NCBI GenBank assembly: GCA_021806355.1
Contig: JAJZXT010000140.1
Span: 1 to 31,900 of the forward strand
Length of the DNA stretch: 31,900 nucleotides
Direction: 5' to 3'
Source of the DNA: Thermoplasmata archaeon
Lineage (GTDB): Archaea; Thermoplasmatota; Thermoplasmata; Thermoplasmatales; Thermoplasmataceae
Positions 17,990-25,189 of the stretch are shown here, one piece after another; the first letter of the stretch is position 1, and the number at the start of each line of letters is the position of its first letter. The translations under genes were made by a program, and so were the position numbers. The notes under the pieces were generated by a model that did not search any database, was not told where the DNA came from, and saw nothing but the letters and a program-made list of their open reading frames with translations.

Positions 17990-17994
17990 CATAA

Positions 17995-18002
17995 TTATAT
18001 AA
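17995..18002 (+). promoter_or_regulatory. TATA box upstream of the 18032 gene
   Basis: TTATATAA lies about 33 nt before the ATG at 18032, leaving at most a very short leader. Confidence 0.4.
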
Positions 18003-18031
18003 AATAAAAGACAATCTTGTTTAAGTAATAT

Positions 18032-18334
18032 ATGAGGACAATCCAGAAGAGAAATTTCAGATATGAGCACAGAGAACCGGTGAGATCAAAAAAGGTAAAG
18101 AAACTCAATATGAGGAAAAGTGAGGAATTCAACTACATGCTGGGAAGAATAGTTGAAGGTCTTCCGGATAGCATACGCGGATCGATCATGGGAAGCGTTT
18201 ATGCGATTGCCTCAAAAAAAGGGATCAGGGAAGCAAAAGATTTCATATTAAAGAAGGGAGAAGAAGGCCTTATATCGGAAGATATTCAGAAGAGACTGAC
18301 AGATCTTGTTTTTGATTACAGCACCTATAGATGA
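18032..18334 (+). CDS. Small basic protein, unknown function, coupled to DUF357 gene
   Basis: I do not recognise this 100-residue protein. Residues 1-30 are strongly basic (KRNFRYEHR, RSKKVKKLNMRK), as in a nucleic-acid-binding tail. The rest looks like a compact helical domain (EEFNYMLGRIVEGLPDSI, then two more helices). It overlaps the next gene by 4 nt, and the pair lies immediately before a ribosomal protein operon. A role near translation or transcription is a guess from context. Confidence 0.75.
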   Translation: MRTIQKRNFRYEHREPVRSKKVKKLNMRKSEEFNYMLGRIVEGLPDSIRGSIMGSVYAIASKKGIREAKDFILKKGEEGLISEDIQKRLTDLVFDYSTYR

Positions 18335-18624
18335 TAGAGAACGAACTGGAAGAAAAAGTAAAGAAATATATAGCTCTTGAGGAAGAAGCACTCTCTAAAA
18401 TCAAGATTTCAGTTCCAGAAAATTCTTTCCTAAAAACTTACGCACAGGATCTTCTAAATATGGTAAGATCGTATTTTGAAGATGCAAAACACTTCTATGC
18501 CAGGGGTGATCTTATCAACGCGCTCTCTTCCCTGAACTATTCATATGGATGGCTGGATTCAGGAATAAGGCTTGGCGTAATAGATGGTCAATCTGATTAC
18601 CGGCTCTTCACAATGTTCAAGTGA
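18331..18624 (+). CDS. DUF357-family helical protein
   Basis: The 97 residues are almost entirely helical. The second half, SYFEDAKHFYARGDLINALS followed by SLNYSYGWLDSGIRLGV, is the pattern of the archaeal DUF357 family: a helical hairpin with conserved aspartates and a Y/HGWLD core. The function is unknown. Its ATG overlaps the stop of the upstream basic protein, so the two are probably made in step and may form a complex. Confidence 0.75.
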   Translation: MIENELEEKVKKYIALEEEALSKIKISVPENSFLKTYAQDLLNMVRSYFEDAKHFYARGDLINALSSLNYSYGWLDSGIRLGVIDGQSDYRLFTMFK

Positions 18625-18697
18625 ATGCTATTTCCACCGCGGATTGGACAACATGGCAGGAGAACCGTATTAGATAAATGTTCAATGCTTCGCAAAG

Positions 18698-18705
18698 AAT
18701 ATATA
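18698..18705 (+). promoter_or_regulatory. TATA box of the rps13-rps4-rps11-rpoD operon
   Basis: AATATATA would put transcription start near 18725-18730. That leaves a leader of about 60 nt before rps13, unusual in this window, where most operons begin without one. Confidence 0.5.
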
Positions 18706-18754
18706 TCGTTTAAAGATAAGCCTAAACCCGCATCGGATGATTTAGATTTCATTT

Positions 18755-18791
18755 ATGCTGGATTCATTTAAAGAGGTTTGATGACTTAATG
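18755..18791 (+). other. Chain of overlapping mini-ORFs leading into rps13
   Basis: A nine-codon ORF (ATG 18755 to TGA 18779-18781) shares its stop with the next ATG (18781, as TGATG). That opens the two-codon ORF ATG-ACT-TAA, whose stop again overlaps the rps13 ATG (18789, as TAATG). The putative ribosome binding site AGAGGT (18772-18777) lies inside the first mini-ORF. The geometry would allow stop-restart translation into rps13; chance is not excluded in AT-rich sequence. Confidence 0.35.
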
Positions 18792-19256
18792 CCAGAGGAA
18801 GAGAAAAAAAAGGAAGACTTTCAGTATATAGTTAGAATTGCAAACAAGGATCTAAAGGGAGAAAGAAACACAGTATTGGCTCTTGCAGATCTGAAGGGTG
18901 TTGGAATAAGGCTTGCTAAGGCTATTGCAAATAAACTTGAACTTGATTCAACAAAGAAGCTGGGAGAATTATCAGAGGAAGAGGTAGAGGAGATCAGGGA
19001 ATTTGTGGAATCTGAGGAATACGAAGATTTTCCGGCTTGGCTGTTAAACAACAGGAACGATCCAGTAACAGGGAGAAATGTAAATCTGGTTTCAAACGAT
19101 CTTGACATACAACTTCAGGATAATATCAACTTGATGAGGAGAATCAGATCATACAAGGGAATAAGGCACGAAACTGGGCACAAGGTAAGAGGGCAGAGGA
19201 CAAGAAGCAACGGTAGAAAAGGCCTGACATTGGGTGTTCAGAGGAAAAAGGAGTAA
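18789..19256 (+). CDS. rps13: Small-subunit ribosomal protein uS13
   Basis: uS13 sits in the head of the 30S subunit and contacts tRNA and the large subunit. The 155 residues show the family core: YIVRIANKDLKGERNT, then LKGVGIRLAKAIANKL (a helix-hairpin-helix), and the basic C-terminal RIRSYKGIRHETGHKVRGQR and TRSNGRKG block that reaches the tRNA sites. It opens the classical archaeal rps13-rps4-rps11-rpoD cluster. The start at 18789 is supported by homology and by AGAGGT upstream, but see the mini-ORF chain at this site. Confidence 0.96.
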   Translation: MPEEEKKKEDFQYIVRIANKDLKGERNTVLALADLKGVGIRLAKAIANKLELDSTKKLGELSEEEVEEIREFVESEEYEDFPAWLLNNRNDPVTGRNVNLVSNDLDIQLQDNINLMRRIRSYKGIRHETGHKVRGQRTRSNGRKGLTLGVQRKKE

Positions 19257-19265
19257 TGAGTAAAA

Positions 19266-19913
19266 ATGGGAGATCCTAAATTTTCAAAAAAGACATATTC
19301 AACACCAAGACATCCTTGGGAAAAAGAGAGAATCGATGCGGAAAAGGAAATTTTAATCAGGTATGGATTGAAGAACAAGAGGGAATTATGGAAAGGAATG
19401 GCAATGCTTGATTCCATGAGAACTCAGGCAAGGCAATTGCAGGCCAAGATCAGGACAAATGATCCAGCTTCAATAAAACAGTTGAATGCCCTTACCGCAA
19501 GGCTGGAAAGATATAACATATCAAGAAGCACCGGTTCGCTTGATGACATCCTTTCACTGAACATTGATAATGTACTTGAAAGAAGGCTTCAAACCCTGGT
19601 ATTTCGCAAGAGTCTTGCAAAGACCATCGTCCAGGCAAGGCAGCTTATCACGCACGGGCACATATCGATGAACGGGAGAAGGGTTACAATTCCCGGAATG
19701 CTCGTTGAACAATCAGAGGAGGACAGTATCCAGTATTATGAAAATTCTGTATTGACGGATGAGCTTCATCCATTAAGAAGAGCAATGGTTGAACATGGAA
19801 ACGAACAGGAACCTGAGCAGGGAGAGGAATCTCCAGAACCTTCGGAAGCGGCTCCAAAACAGGATGCAGAACCCAAGACAGAAGCATCGGAAAATAAAGA
19901 GGAAGTTAAATGA
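19266..19913 (+). CDS. rps4: Small-subunit ribosomal protein uS4 with acidic tail
   Basis: uS4 nucleates 30S assembly by binding 16S rRNA. Residues 1-175 follow the archaeal family: GDPKFSKKTYSTPRHPWEKE at the N-terminus and an S4 RNA-binding domain around VFRKSLAKTIVQARQLITHG and HISMNGRRVTIPG. The last 36 or so residues are an acidic, proline- and glutamate-rich tail (EQEPEQGEESPEP and on), probably disordered and outside the conserved fold. The 3' end overlaps rps11 by 4 nt, and the rps11 ribosome binding site GAGGAAG lies within the tail codons. Confidence 0.96.
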   Translation: MGDPKFSKKTYSTPRHPWEKERIDAEKEILIRYGLKNKRELWKGMAMLDSMRTQARQLQAKIRTNDPASIKQLNALTARLERYNISRSTGSLDDILSLNIDNVLERRLQTLVFRKSLAKTIVQARQLITHGHISMNGRRVTIPGMLVEQSEEDSIQYYENSVLTDELHPLRRAMVEHGNEQEPEQGEESPEPSEAAPKQDAEPKTEASENKEEVK

Positions 19914-20293
19914 ACAAAACAGGAGTGGCACATATATTTGCATCCCAGAATAACACCATAATATTGGTAACAGACCAGACCGGTGCAGAAACACTTGCAA
20001 AGGCATCCGGTGGCATGGTAGTTAAGAACGACAGGGACGAATCCAGTCCATACGCTGCAATGAAAGCGGCTGATCTCATAGCAGAAAAGCTCAGGGAGAA
20101 AGAGGTAACTGATCTTGTTATCAAGGTGAGGGCTCCGGGAGGAAACAAGTCAAAGATTCCGGGACCTGGTGCGCAATCTGCAATCAGGGCACTTTCAAGG
20201 GCAGGGTTCAAGATTCTCAGAATCGAGGAGGTAACCCCGATACCTCACGATGGTACAAAGAAGAAAGGTGGAAAGAGGGGAAGGAGAGTTTAG
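19910..20293 (+). CDS. rps11: Small-subunit ribosomal protein uS11
   Basis: uS11 lies on the platform of the 30S subunit near the mRNA exit. The 127 residues carry the expected GVAHIFASQNNTIILVTD start, the GGMVVKNDRDESSPYAAMKA middle, and the C-terminal GPGAQSAIRALSRAG and EEVTPIPHDGTKKKGGKRGR. It overlaps rps4 by 4 nt and is followed directly by rpoD with no gap. Confidence 0.97.
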   Translation: MNKTGVAHIFASQNNTIILVTDQTGAETLAKASGGMVVKNDRDESSPYAAMKAADLIAEKLREKEVTDLVIKVRAPGGNKSKIPGPGAQSAIRALSRAGFKILRIEEVTPIPHDGTKKKGGKRGRRV

Positions 20294-21115
20294 ATGGCTC
20301 TTAAAATACTCAATATAAGCGATAATTTTGCACTATTTGAAATATCAGGCATAACCTCTTCAGAAGCAAATGCTTTAAGGCGAACACTGATAAACGACAT
20401 TCCAAAGCTTGCGATAGACAAGATACTGTTTCACCATGGGCAGATAAGAGACATGGATGGAAATGTGTATGATTCGTCTCTGCCGCTGTTTGATGAGGTT
20501 GTTGCGCACAGGATTGGCCTTATTCCATTAAAGACAGACCTGAAAATGAATTTCAGGAATGAGTGTTCATGTGGAGGAAAGGGCTGTGCGCTGTGCACTG
20601 TTACTTATTCAATCAATAAACTTGGCCCGGCAACCGTTACTTCCGGGGACCTGCAGCCAGTGGGAAATCCTGAACTTACGCCCAGCGATGATGAGATTCC
20701 CATTGTTAAGCTTGGTCACAAACAGGCAATTCTGATTACCGCTGAAGCGATTCTGGGAAGAGCCAGTGAGCATGCAAAATGGCAGGCAACCTCAGGTGTA
20801 TCATACAAATACCATAGGGAGGCAGACATTCAAAAATCAAAGTTTCCGGAATGGAAAGCCATGAAGGAGAAAAACCCAGAGGCAATTATTTCCGAAACGA
20901 AAGACAGGATAAAATTCATGGACGATTTCAAGACACGGTTGTTTTCACCCATAATAGGAAGGGAAGGGGTAACAATTGTGGAGGATCCGGAAAGATTCAT
21001 ATTCAGGTTTGAGAGCGATGGCTCCCTGAAAGCATCTGACATCATCACTTATGCCCTGAAGAGGATACCTGAAAGATTCAACATGCTCCATGAGAGCATT
21101 GTTTCATCCGATTGA
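20294..21115 (+). CDS. rpoD: DNA-directed RNA polymerase subunit D (Rpb3 homologue)
   Basis: Subunit D pairs with L to start RNA polymerase assembly, as bacterial alpha does. Conserved features are EANALRRTLINDIPKLAID (24-42) and the cysteine cluster C91-x-C93-x4-C98-x2-C101, a zinc-type site. Some archaeal D subunits also carry a ferredoxin-like insert with extra cysteines; no cysteine occurs after C101, so such an Fe-S cluster is absent. The C-terminal FIFRFESDGSLKASDIITYA is the dimerisation helix region. It is the last gene of the ribosomal operon; the rpl18e-rpl13-rps9 genes that often follow are missing. Confidence 0.96.
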   Translation: MALKILNISDNFALFEISGITSSEANALRRTLINDIPKLAIDKILFHHGQIRDMDGNVYDSSLPLFDEVVAHRIGLIPLKTDLKMNFRNECSCGGKGCALCTVTYSINKLGPATVTSGDLQPVGNPELTPSDDEIPIVKLGHKQAILITAEAILGRASEHAKWQATSGVSYKYHREADIQKSKFPEWKAMKEKNPEAIISETKDRIKFMDDFKTRLFSPIIGREGVTIVEDPERFIFRFESDGSLKASDIITYALKRIPERFNMLHESIVSSD

Positions 21116-21131
21116 ATTATTTAATTTTTTT
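21116..21131 (+). terminator. T-run after rpoD
   Basis: TTATTTAATTTTTTTAC begins at the rpoD stop codon. It fits a U-rich archaeal terminator and lies just before the promoter of the next operon. Confidence 0.45.
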
Positions 21132-21140
21132 ACACAATCC

Positions 21141-21150
21141 ATTTAAGTAT
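21141..21150 (+). promoter_or_regulatory. TATA box of the IMPase-NAD kinase-JAMM operon
   Basis: ATTTAAGTAT is centred about 23 nt before the ATG at 21168, consistent with a leaderless start. Confidence 0.5.
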
Positions 21151-21167
21151 TAAGGCATTAAACCTTC

Positions 21168-21935
21168 ATGAACTCACACAATGATATTTTCATAGATATT
21201 GGGCACGAATTAATGGAGGCAATTCAGGATTCAAGGGAAAGGGGTACCACATTGGGAACAACGGGCATGGGCGCAGACGGAACAAGCACAAGCATCCTTG
21301 ACCAGTTGTGTGAGGATATCATCATCAGGAGGATTATTGAAGAGGATCTTCCATACAATATTGTCAGCGAGGAGATAGGGAAGGTCAACAGGAACTATCA
21401 GGAGAATCTTGTCATCGATCCCCTTGATGGAACATTCAATGCCGAGAATGAAATACCATTCTATTCAATGTCAGTGGCAATTATGGGCGAGGATTTTAAC
21501 AATCTCATGGGTGCTTTTGTGATGGACCTTGCCAGTGGTTCATATTACCACGCAACGCGTAAAGGCGGTGCGTATAAAAATAACAAAAAAATTAATGTGA
21601 GCGGGAAACCCAGGAGTGCTTTTATCATATCTACCGGATTGGTTGGAGGCATTCCGGAATACCTCATGTTTCCAAAAGGGAGATTCAGGATTCTTGGTTG
21701 TGCATCCCTTGAAATGTCATTGGTTGCAGAAGGGGTGTTTGATCTTATGGCATATGTCGGTGAAAAGAAGGCCATAAGGAACGTGGACATTGCAGCTTCC
21801 ACCCTCCTGGTCCGGGAAGCGGGAGGTTTTGTAATGAATGAGCAATTAAAGGATCTGAACATGGGGCTCAGCCTTCTGGAAAAGAGCCAGGTGATTGCCG
21901 TAAGCAACAGGGATTTGGTGGTGAAAAAGCATTGA
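21168..21935 (+). CDS. Inositol monophosphatase/FBPase-family phosphatase, possible NADP phosphatase
   Basis: This is a lithium-sensitive-type, metal-dependent sugar phosphatase fold of 255 residues. The signature is clear: VSEE at 66-69, DPLDGT at 84-89 (two metal ligands), and the second signature around RNVDIAAS near residue 205. Archaeal members act on inositol-1-phosphate, fructose-1,6-bisphosphate or NADP. Its neighbour is NAD kinase, joined by a TTGA start/stop overlap, in the same order as the single-chain NADP phosphatase/NAD kinase known from Methanocaldococcus jannaschii. I therefore favour a role in NADP turnover, without excluding the other substrates. Confidence 0.88.
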   Translation: MNSHNDIFIDIGHELMEAIQDSRERGTTLGTTGMGADGTSTSILDQLCEDIIIRRIIEEDLPYNIVSEEIGKVNRNYQENLVIDPLDGTFNAENEIPFYSMSVAIMGEDFNNLMGAFVMDLASGSYYHATRKGGAYKNNKKINVSGKPRSAFIISTGLVGGIPEYLMFPKGRFRILGCASLEMSLVAEGVFDLMAYVGEKKAIRNVDIAASTLLVREAGGFVMNEQLKDLNMGLSLLEKSQVIAVSNRDLVVKKH

Positions 21936-22750
21936 AAGTCGCGTTCATTATAAGGAAAGATTGTCCAAGGTGCGCAAGGATAGTGGAGAGGATTCTGAAT
22001 ATCCTGCCACCAGATGTAGAGACAATATTTGAGGATGAAGTGGGAAAACACCTCAAGGTTCAGACCACAAACGTCGGTTCCATTGCAGCTGACATAATCA
22101 TAACAATAGGAGGGGATGGAACCGTACTGCTTGCAAGCCAGAAAGCCAAGGGGCCAATTCTGGGAATAAATATGGGGGCACTCGGATTCCTCTCTGAGAT
22201 TGAACTTGGAAGTGTTGAAGCTTCCATTTACAAATTGATACGTGGTGATTACACGATTGTTGAGGTCATGAGGCTTGCAGTCTACGTAAATGGGGAAATG
22301 CGGGGCAAATGCATCAACGAAACGGTGATTCACTCCAAGATGATTTCCAAGGTACGGAGCTTCAAGGTATATGTTGATGGCAACTTCGTGGACAAAACGC
22401 GTGCAGATGGGGTTATTATTGCCACGCCCATGGGATCAACCTCTTATTCAATGAGTGCTGGAGGTCCAATTATACTACCTTCCGCAGAAGCCATGGCGCT
22501 TGCATTCATTGCACCGGTAACCCTGAGAATCAGGCCAATGGTTGTTTCCTCGAATTCAACTGCACAGATTGTCATGGGTGGAACAAACGAGGAAAGCCTG
22601 ATAATTCTTGACGGACAGCAGGAAATAGAGATAAAATCCGGTGACCGTGTGGAGATCAGGAAATGTGTGGAACCTGCAAAATTCATCACCATGAGAAGGA
22701 ATTTCTTCACGAAATTCAGGGAGAAGTTGTTGAAAGATGTGGTCAATTAG
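21932..22750 (+). CDS. nadK: NAD kinase
   Basis: This phosphorylates NAD to NADP using ATP or polyphosphate. The diagnostic GGDGT is at residues 60-64, followed by NMGALGFLSE at 80-89 and ADGVIIATPMGSTSYSMSAG near 158, all hallmarks of the family. At 272 residues the length is normal. The start is TTG at 21932, overlapping the upstream TGA; GGTGGTG about ten bases upstream is a strong ribosome binding site, and MKVAFIIR is the expected first strand. It overlaps the next gene by 14 nt. An unusual KDCPRCARI near the N-terminus puts two cysteines close together. Confidence 0.95.
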   Translation: MKVAFIIRKDCPRCARIVERILNILPPDVETIFEDEVGKHLKVQTTNVGSIAADIIITIGGDGTVLLASQKAKGPILGINMGALGFLSEIELGSVEASIYKLIRGDYTIVEVMRLAVYVNGEMRGKCINETVIHSKMISKVRSFKVYVDGNFVDKTRADGVIIATPMGSTSYSMSAGGPIILPSAEAMALAFIAPVTLRIRPMVVSSNSTAQIVMGGTNEESLIILDGQQEIEIKSGDRVEIRKCVEPAKFITMRRNFFTKFREKLLKDVVN

Positions 22751-23102
22751 GAGAAGAGTAATCAGGATGGTCATGGAGGCTTCGCTGGACAGCCTGCCAA
22801 AGGAGTTTGGAGCTTTCCTCAGGGCCGAGAACAAGGTGATTTACGAGATAGCGATCCTGCCGGGTACCATCCAGGGCGATTCACACACGATCTTCCAGCT
22901 GTACAATAAACCGATAGACTTCAGCATAGTGGGCTCAATCCATTCGCACCCTTCCGGTGTTATTTCACCATCCGATGCGGATCTCCACATGTTCTCCAAT
23001 ACCGGGCCAATACACATAATTGTGGGATACCCATTCAAGGAATATTCATTCATAGCGTTCAACAGGAAAGGGGAAGCAGAAAAGATTGAGGTAATTGGTT
23101 AG
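22737..23102 (+). CDS. JAMM/MPN-domain metalloprotease
   Basis: This is a stand-alone 121-residue JAMM domain, the zinc isopeptidase family that in archaea removes ubiquitin-like SAMP modifiers or processes sulfur-carrier proteins. The zinc site is complete: a catalytic glutamate in KEFGAFLRAE (about residue 23) and HSHPSGVISPSDAD (HxHP...SxxD). It overlaps nadK by 14 nt and is the third gene of the operon. Why a protease should be tied to NAD kinase is unclear. The start could also be an internal ATG 11 codons later. Confidence 0.88.
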   Translation: MWSIRRRVIRMVMEASLDSLPKEFGAFLRAENKVIYEIAILPGTIQGDSHTIFQLYNKPIDFSIVGSIHSHPSGVISPSDADLHMFSNTGPIHIIVGYPFKEYSFIAFNRKGEAEKIEVIG

Positions 23103-23199
23103 GAACCGATATCCAGATAAGATTATTTTAGCCACTGAAGTTTTTGACCTACCAAAATCAGGGAATGCGGATTGCGGTCAATTCAAAAAGAAGTTTATG

Positions 23200-23221
23200 C
23201 TCCACATTGAGGAATGTGGAG
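23200..23221 (-). terminator. Perfect 9-bp hairpin after the citrate synthase gene
   Basis: CTCCACATT and AATGTGGAG pair perfectly around a 4-nt loop, 8 nt beyond the citrate synthase stop. On the minus strand it is followed by CATAAACTTCTTTTTG, so a terminator or 3'-end stabiliser is likely. The convergent JAMM gene ends about 100 nt away. Confidence 0.5.
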
Positions 23222-23229
23222 GTTATTGT

Positions 23230-24297
23230 TCAAAGTGTTAAATTTTCCGGGCCAATATATTCTGCTGCTGGCCTTATGATCTTATTATTTTCCACCTGCT
23301 CAAAATAGTGGGCATTCCAGCCATAGATTCTTGAGGCTGCAAATACCGGCAGGTAAAAGCTCTCCTCAATTCCGAGGTATTTCATCAATATGGCAGCGTA
23401 CAGATCGACGTTCGCCGGCAGGTTCTTCTTTTCCCAGAGATAATCCTCAACAGCCTCAGCCGCCTGGAAAAGCGGATAATCAGGTGCGATCTTCTTCAAT
23501 TCTCCCTTGACAAACTGAGCTCTTGGATCCCTCTTCTTGTATACCCTGTGCCCAAAGCCCATGATCTTTTCACTTTTCTGAACCTTTTCATCAACGTATT
23601 TTCTTGCCTCTTCCCTGGAATTTATAGAACCGAGATATTCAAGCACCTCAGAATTTGCCCCTCCGTGCAGTGGCCCTTTTAGCGTTGCAAGGGCAGCGCA
23701 GACTGCAGAAACTGGATCGGCAAGAGTGGATGCTGCAACCCTCAAGGCAAAGGTGGAGGCGTTGAATTCATGCTCCATGTAAAGTATCATGAGCTTCTGG
23801 AATGATGCAGCGTGATCCATGGTTTTCCCTCCGGTTATGAGGGAATAGAATTTCGCAGAGTAACCCTTCACTGAACTATCCTGGAACGGTTCCCCCTTAA
23901 ATGCTTTCATCGTGTCGGAGGAGAGCTGGGGAATGATGGAATCCATCTTGAGGAATAATTTGCGGGTATCCTTTTCCCGGTATGGGTAAAGGGAAATCAT
24001 GGACCTGATATTTCTCATTACGTCACTTTCCCTGTTAATCTTCATGATTTCCCTGACCGAAGGATCAATCTGCATGTTTTCCTGTATTGACGATGCAAAC
24101 CTTGAAGCTTCACCATCGGTGGGAAGTTTCCCGTTAACTATGAGGAATGCGGTATCCTCAAAACTCTTCTTCTCCGCAAGATCTATGGCCTTATAACCTC
24201 TGTAAAGAAGGTCTCCGGCACTGCTCGTTGTCGCTATTGCTGTCTTGTCTACCACTACATTTTCCAAGCCTTTTGCTACTTTCACAATTTCTGGCAT
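23230..24297 (-). CDS. prpC: Citrate synthase family, probably 2-methylcitrate synthase
   Basis: This condenses an acyl-CoA with oxaloacetate. Catalytic residues are in place: H211 in GPLHGGANSE, H250 in MGFGHRVYKKRDPRA, and D298 in ANVDLY. The 355 residues are slightly short for the family. It is the third gene of an operon with PrpD- and PrpB-type enzymes, so propionyl-CoA is the likely substrate. Archaeal enzymes often accept both acetyl- and propionyl-CoA, and the sequence alone cannot separate them. The start is supported by GAGGTGA just upstream. The gap to prpB is only 4 nt. Confidence 0.9.
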   Translation of the reverse strand: MPEIVKVAKGLENVVVDKTAIATTSSAGDLLYRGYKAIDLAEKKSFEDTAFLIVNGKLPTDGEASRFASSIQENMQIDPSVREIMKINRESDVMRNIRSMISLYPYREKDTRKLFLKMDSIIPQLSSDTMKAFKGEPFQDSSVKGYSAKFYSLITGGKTMDHAASFQKLMILYMEHEFNASTFALRVAASTLADPVSAVCAALATLKGPLHGGANSEVLEYLGSINSREEARKYVDEKVQKSEKIMGFGHRVYKKRDPRAQFVKGELKKIAPDYPLFQAAEAVEDYLWEKKNLPANVDLYAAILMKYLGIEESFYLPVFAASRIYGWNAHYFEQVENNKIIRPAAEYIGPENLTL

Positions 24298-24301
24298 TCA
24301 T

Positions 24302-25189
24302 TCACCTCTCAACATTCAATTCCCTGTCTTCCTTTCCATATTCGTCATATCCAATAACATCGTAAAATTCCCGCCTTGTCATGAGGCGATCCATGAAGTT
24401 CCTCTGCGTTCCGGAAGAATGAAGTTCAGAATAAATTTCACTGACATTCTTCATCATGGACCTGAAGGCAGTCAGTGGATAAATCACTATGGAATATCCC
24501 ATCAACCTGAGTTCATCATATGCAAGCAGAGGGCTCTTGCCAAATTCTGTCATATTGGCAAGAAGAGGTGCCTTCACCTTCCTGGAAAATTCACGGAACT
24601 CCTCTTCAGATTCAAGTGCCTCTATGAATATCGCATCGGCACCATTCTTCAGGTATTCCTTTGCTCTCTGGACAGACTCATCAAACCCCTCAACACTTCT
24701 TGAATCGGTTCTTGCTATTATTGTAAAATCATTATTTTTCCTTGAAGATACCGCCGACTTTATCTTCTTTCCCATGTCTTCCACAGATATCAATTCCTTT
24801 CCATCCAGATGGCCACATCTTTTTGGTAAAATCTGATCTTCAAGATGGATGGCTGAAACGCCAGCTTCTTCCATGATCCTGACAGTTCTAGCCACATTTA
24901 TCGTCTCACCGAATCCGGTATCGCAATCGACAATTAGGGGAGATTTTGTCACACGCGTGATCCGCCTTGCCTCTTCTGCAACCTCGCTTAAGGTTGTTAC
25001 GGAGATATCCGGATATCCCATTGATGCTGCCACACCTGATCCGGAAAGATAGGTGGACTTGAATCCATTACGCTCTGCAATTATGGCAGAAATTCCGTTG
25101 AATACTCCTGCAGCAAAGCATCCTTCCCCGTTCATCATCCTCCTGAATTCTGAAGGCCCAAGATTCACATTGTCCTTAAGAATGGACAT
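24302..25189 (-). CDS. prpB: Methylisocitrate lyase (isocitrate lyase/PEP mutase superfamily)
   Basis: This cleaves 2-methylisocitrate to pyruvate and succinate, the last step of the methylcitrate cycle. Signature residues are DCDTGFG (88-94), HLEDQ (115-119), and KRCGH (123-127) with the catalytic cysteine C125. Its 295 residues fit PrpB and are much shorter than isocitrate lyase. Related lyases of the superfamily are possible, but neighbours on both sides support PrpB. GAGGTAAT precedes the ATG, and the gene overlaps prpD by 14 nt. Confidence 0.9.
   Translation of the reverse strand: MSILKDNVNLGPSEFRRMMNGEGCFAAGVFNGISAIIAERNGFKSTYLSGSGVAASMGYPDISVTTLSEVAEEARRITRVTKSPLIVDCDTGFGETINVARTVRIMEEAGVSAIHLEDQILPKRCGHLDGKELISVEDMGKKIKSAVSSRKNNDFTIIARTDSRSVEGFDESVQRAKEYLKNGADAIFIEALESEEEFREFSRKVKAPLLANMTEFGKSPLLAYDELRLMGYSIVIYPLTAFRSMMKNVSEIYSELHSSGTQRNFMDRLMTRREFYDVIGYDEYGKEDRELNVER

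Noticed and set aside
21545..22333. 262-codon minus-strand open frame opposite the IMPase and nadK genes
   Set aside because: It spans the junction of two clearly functional genes in antisense and has no recognisable motifs.
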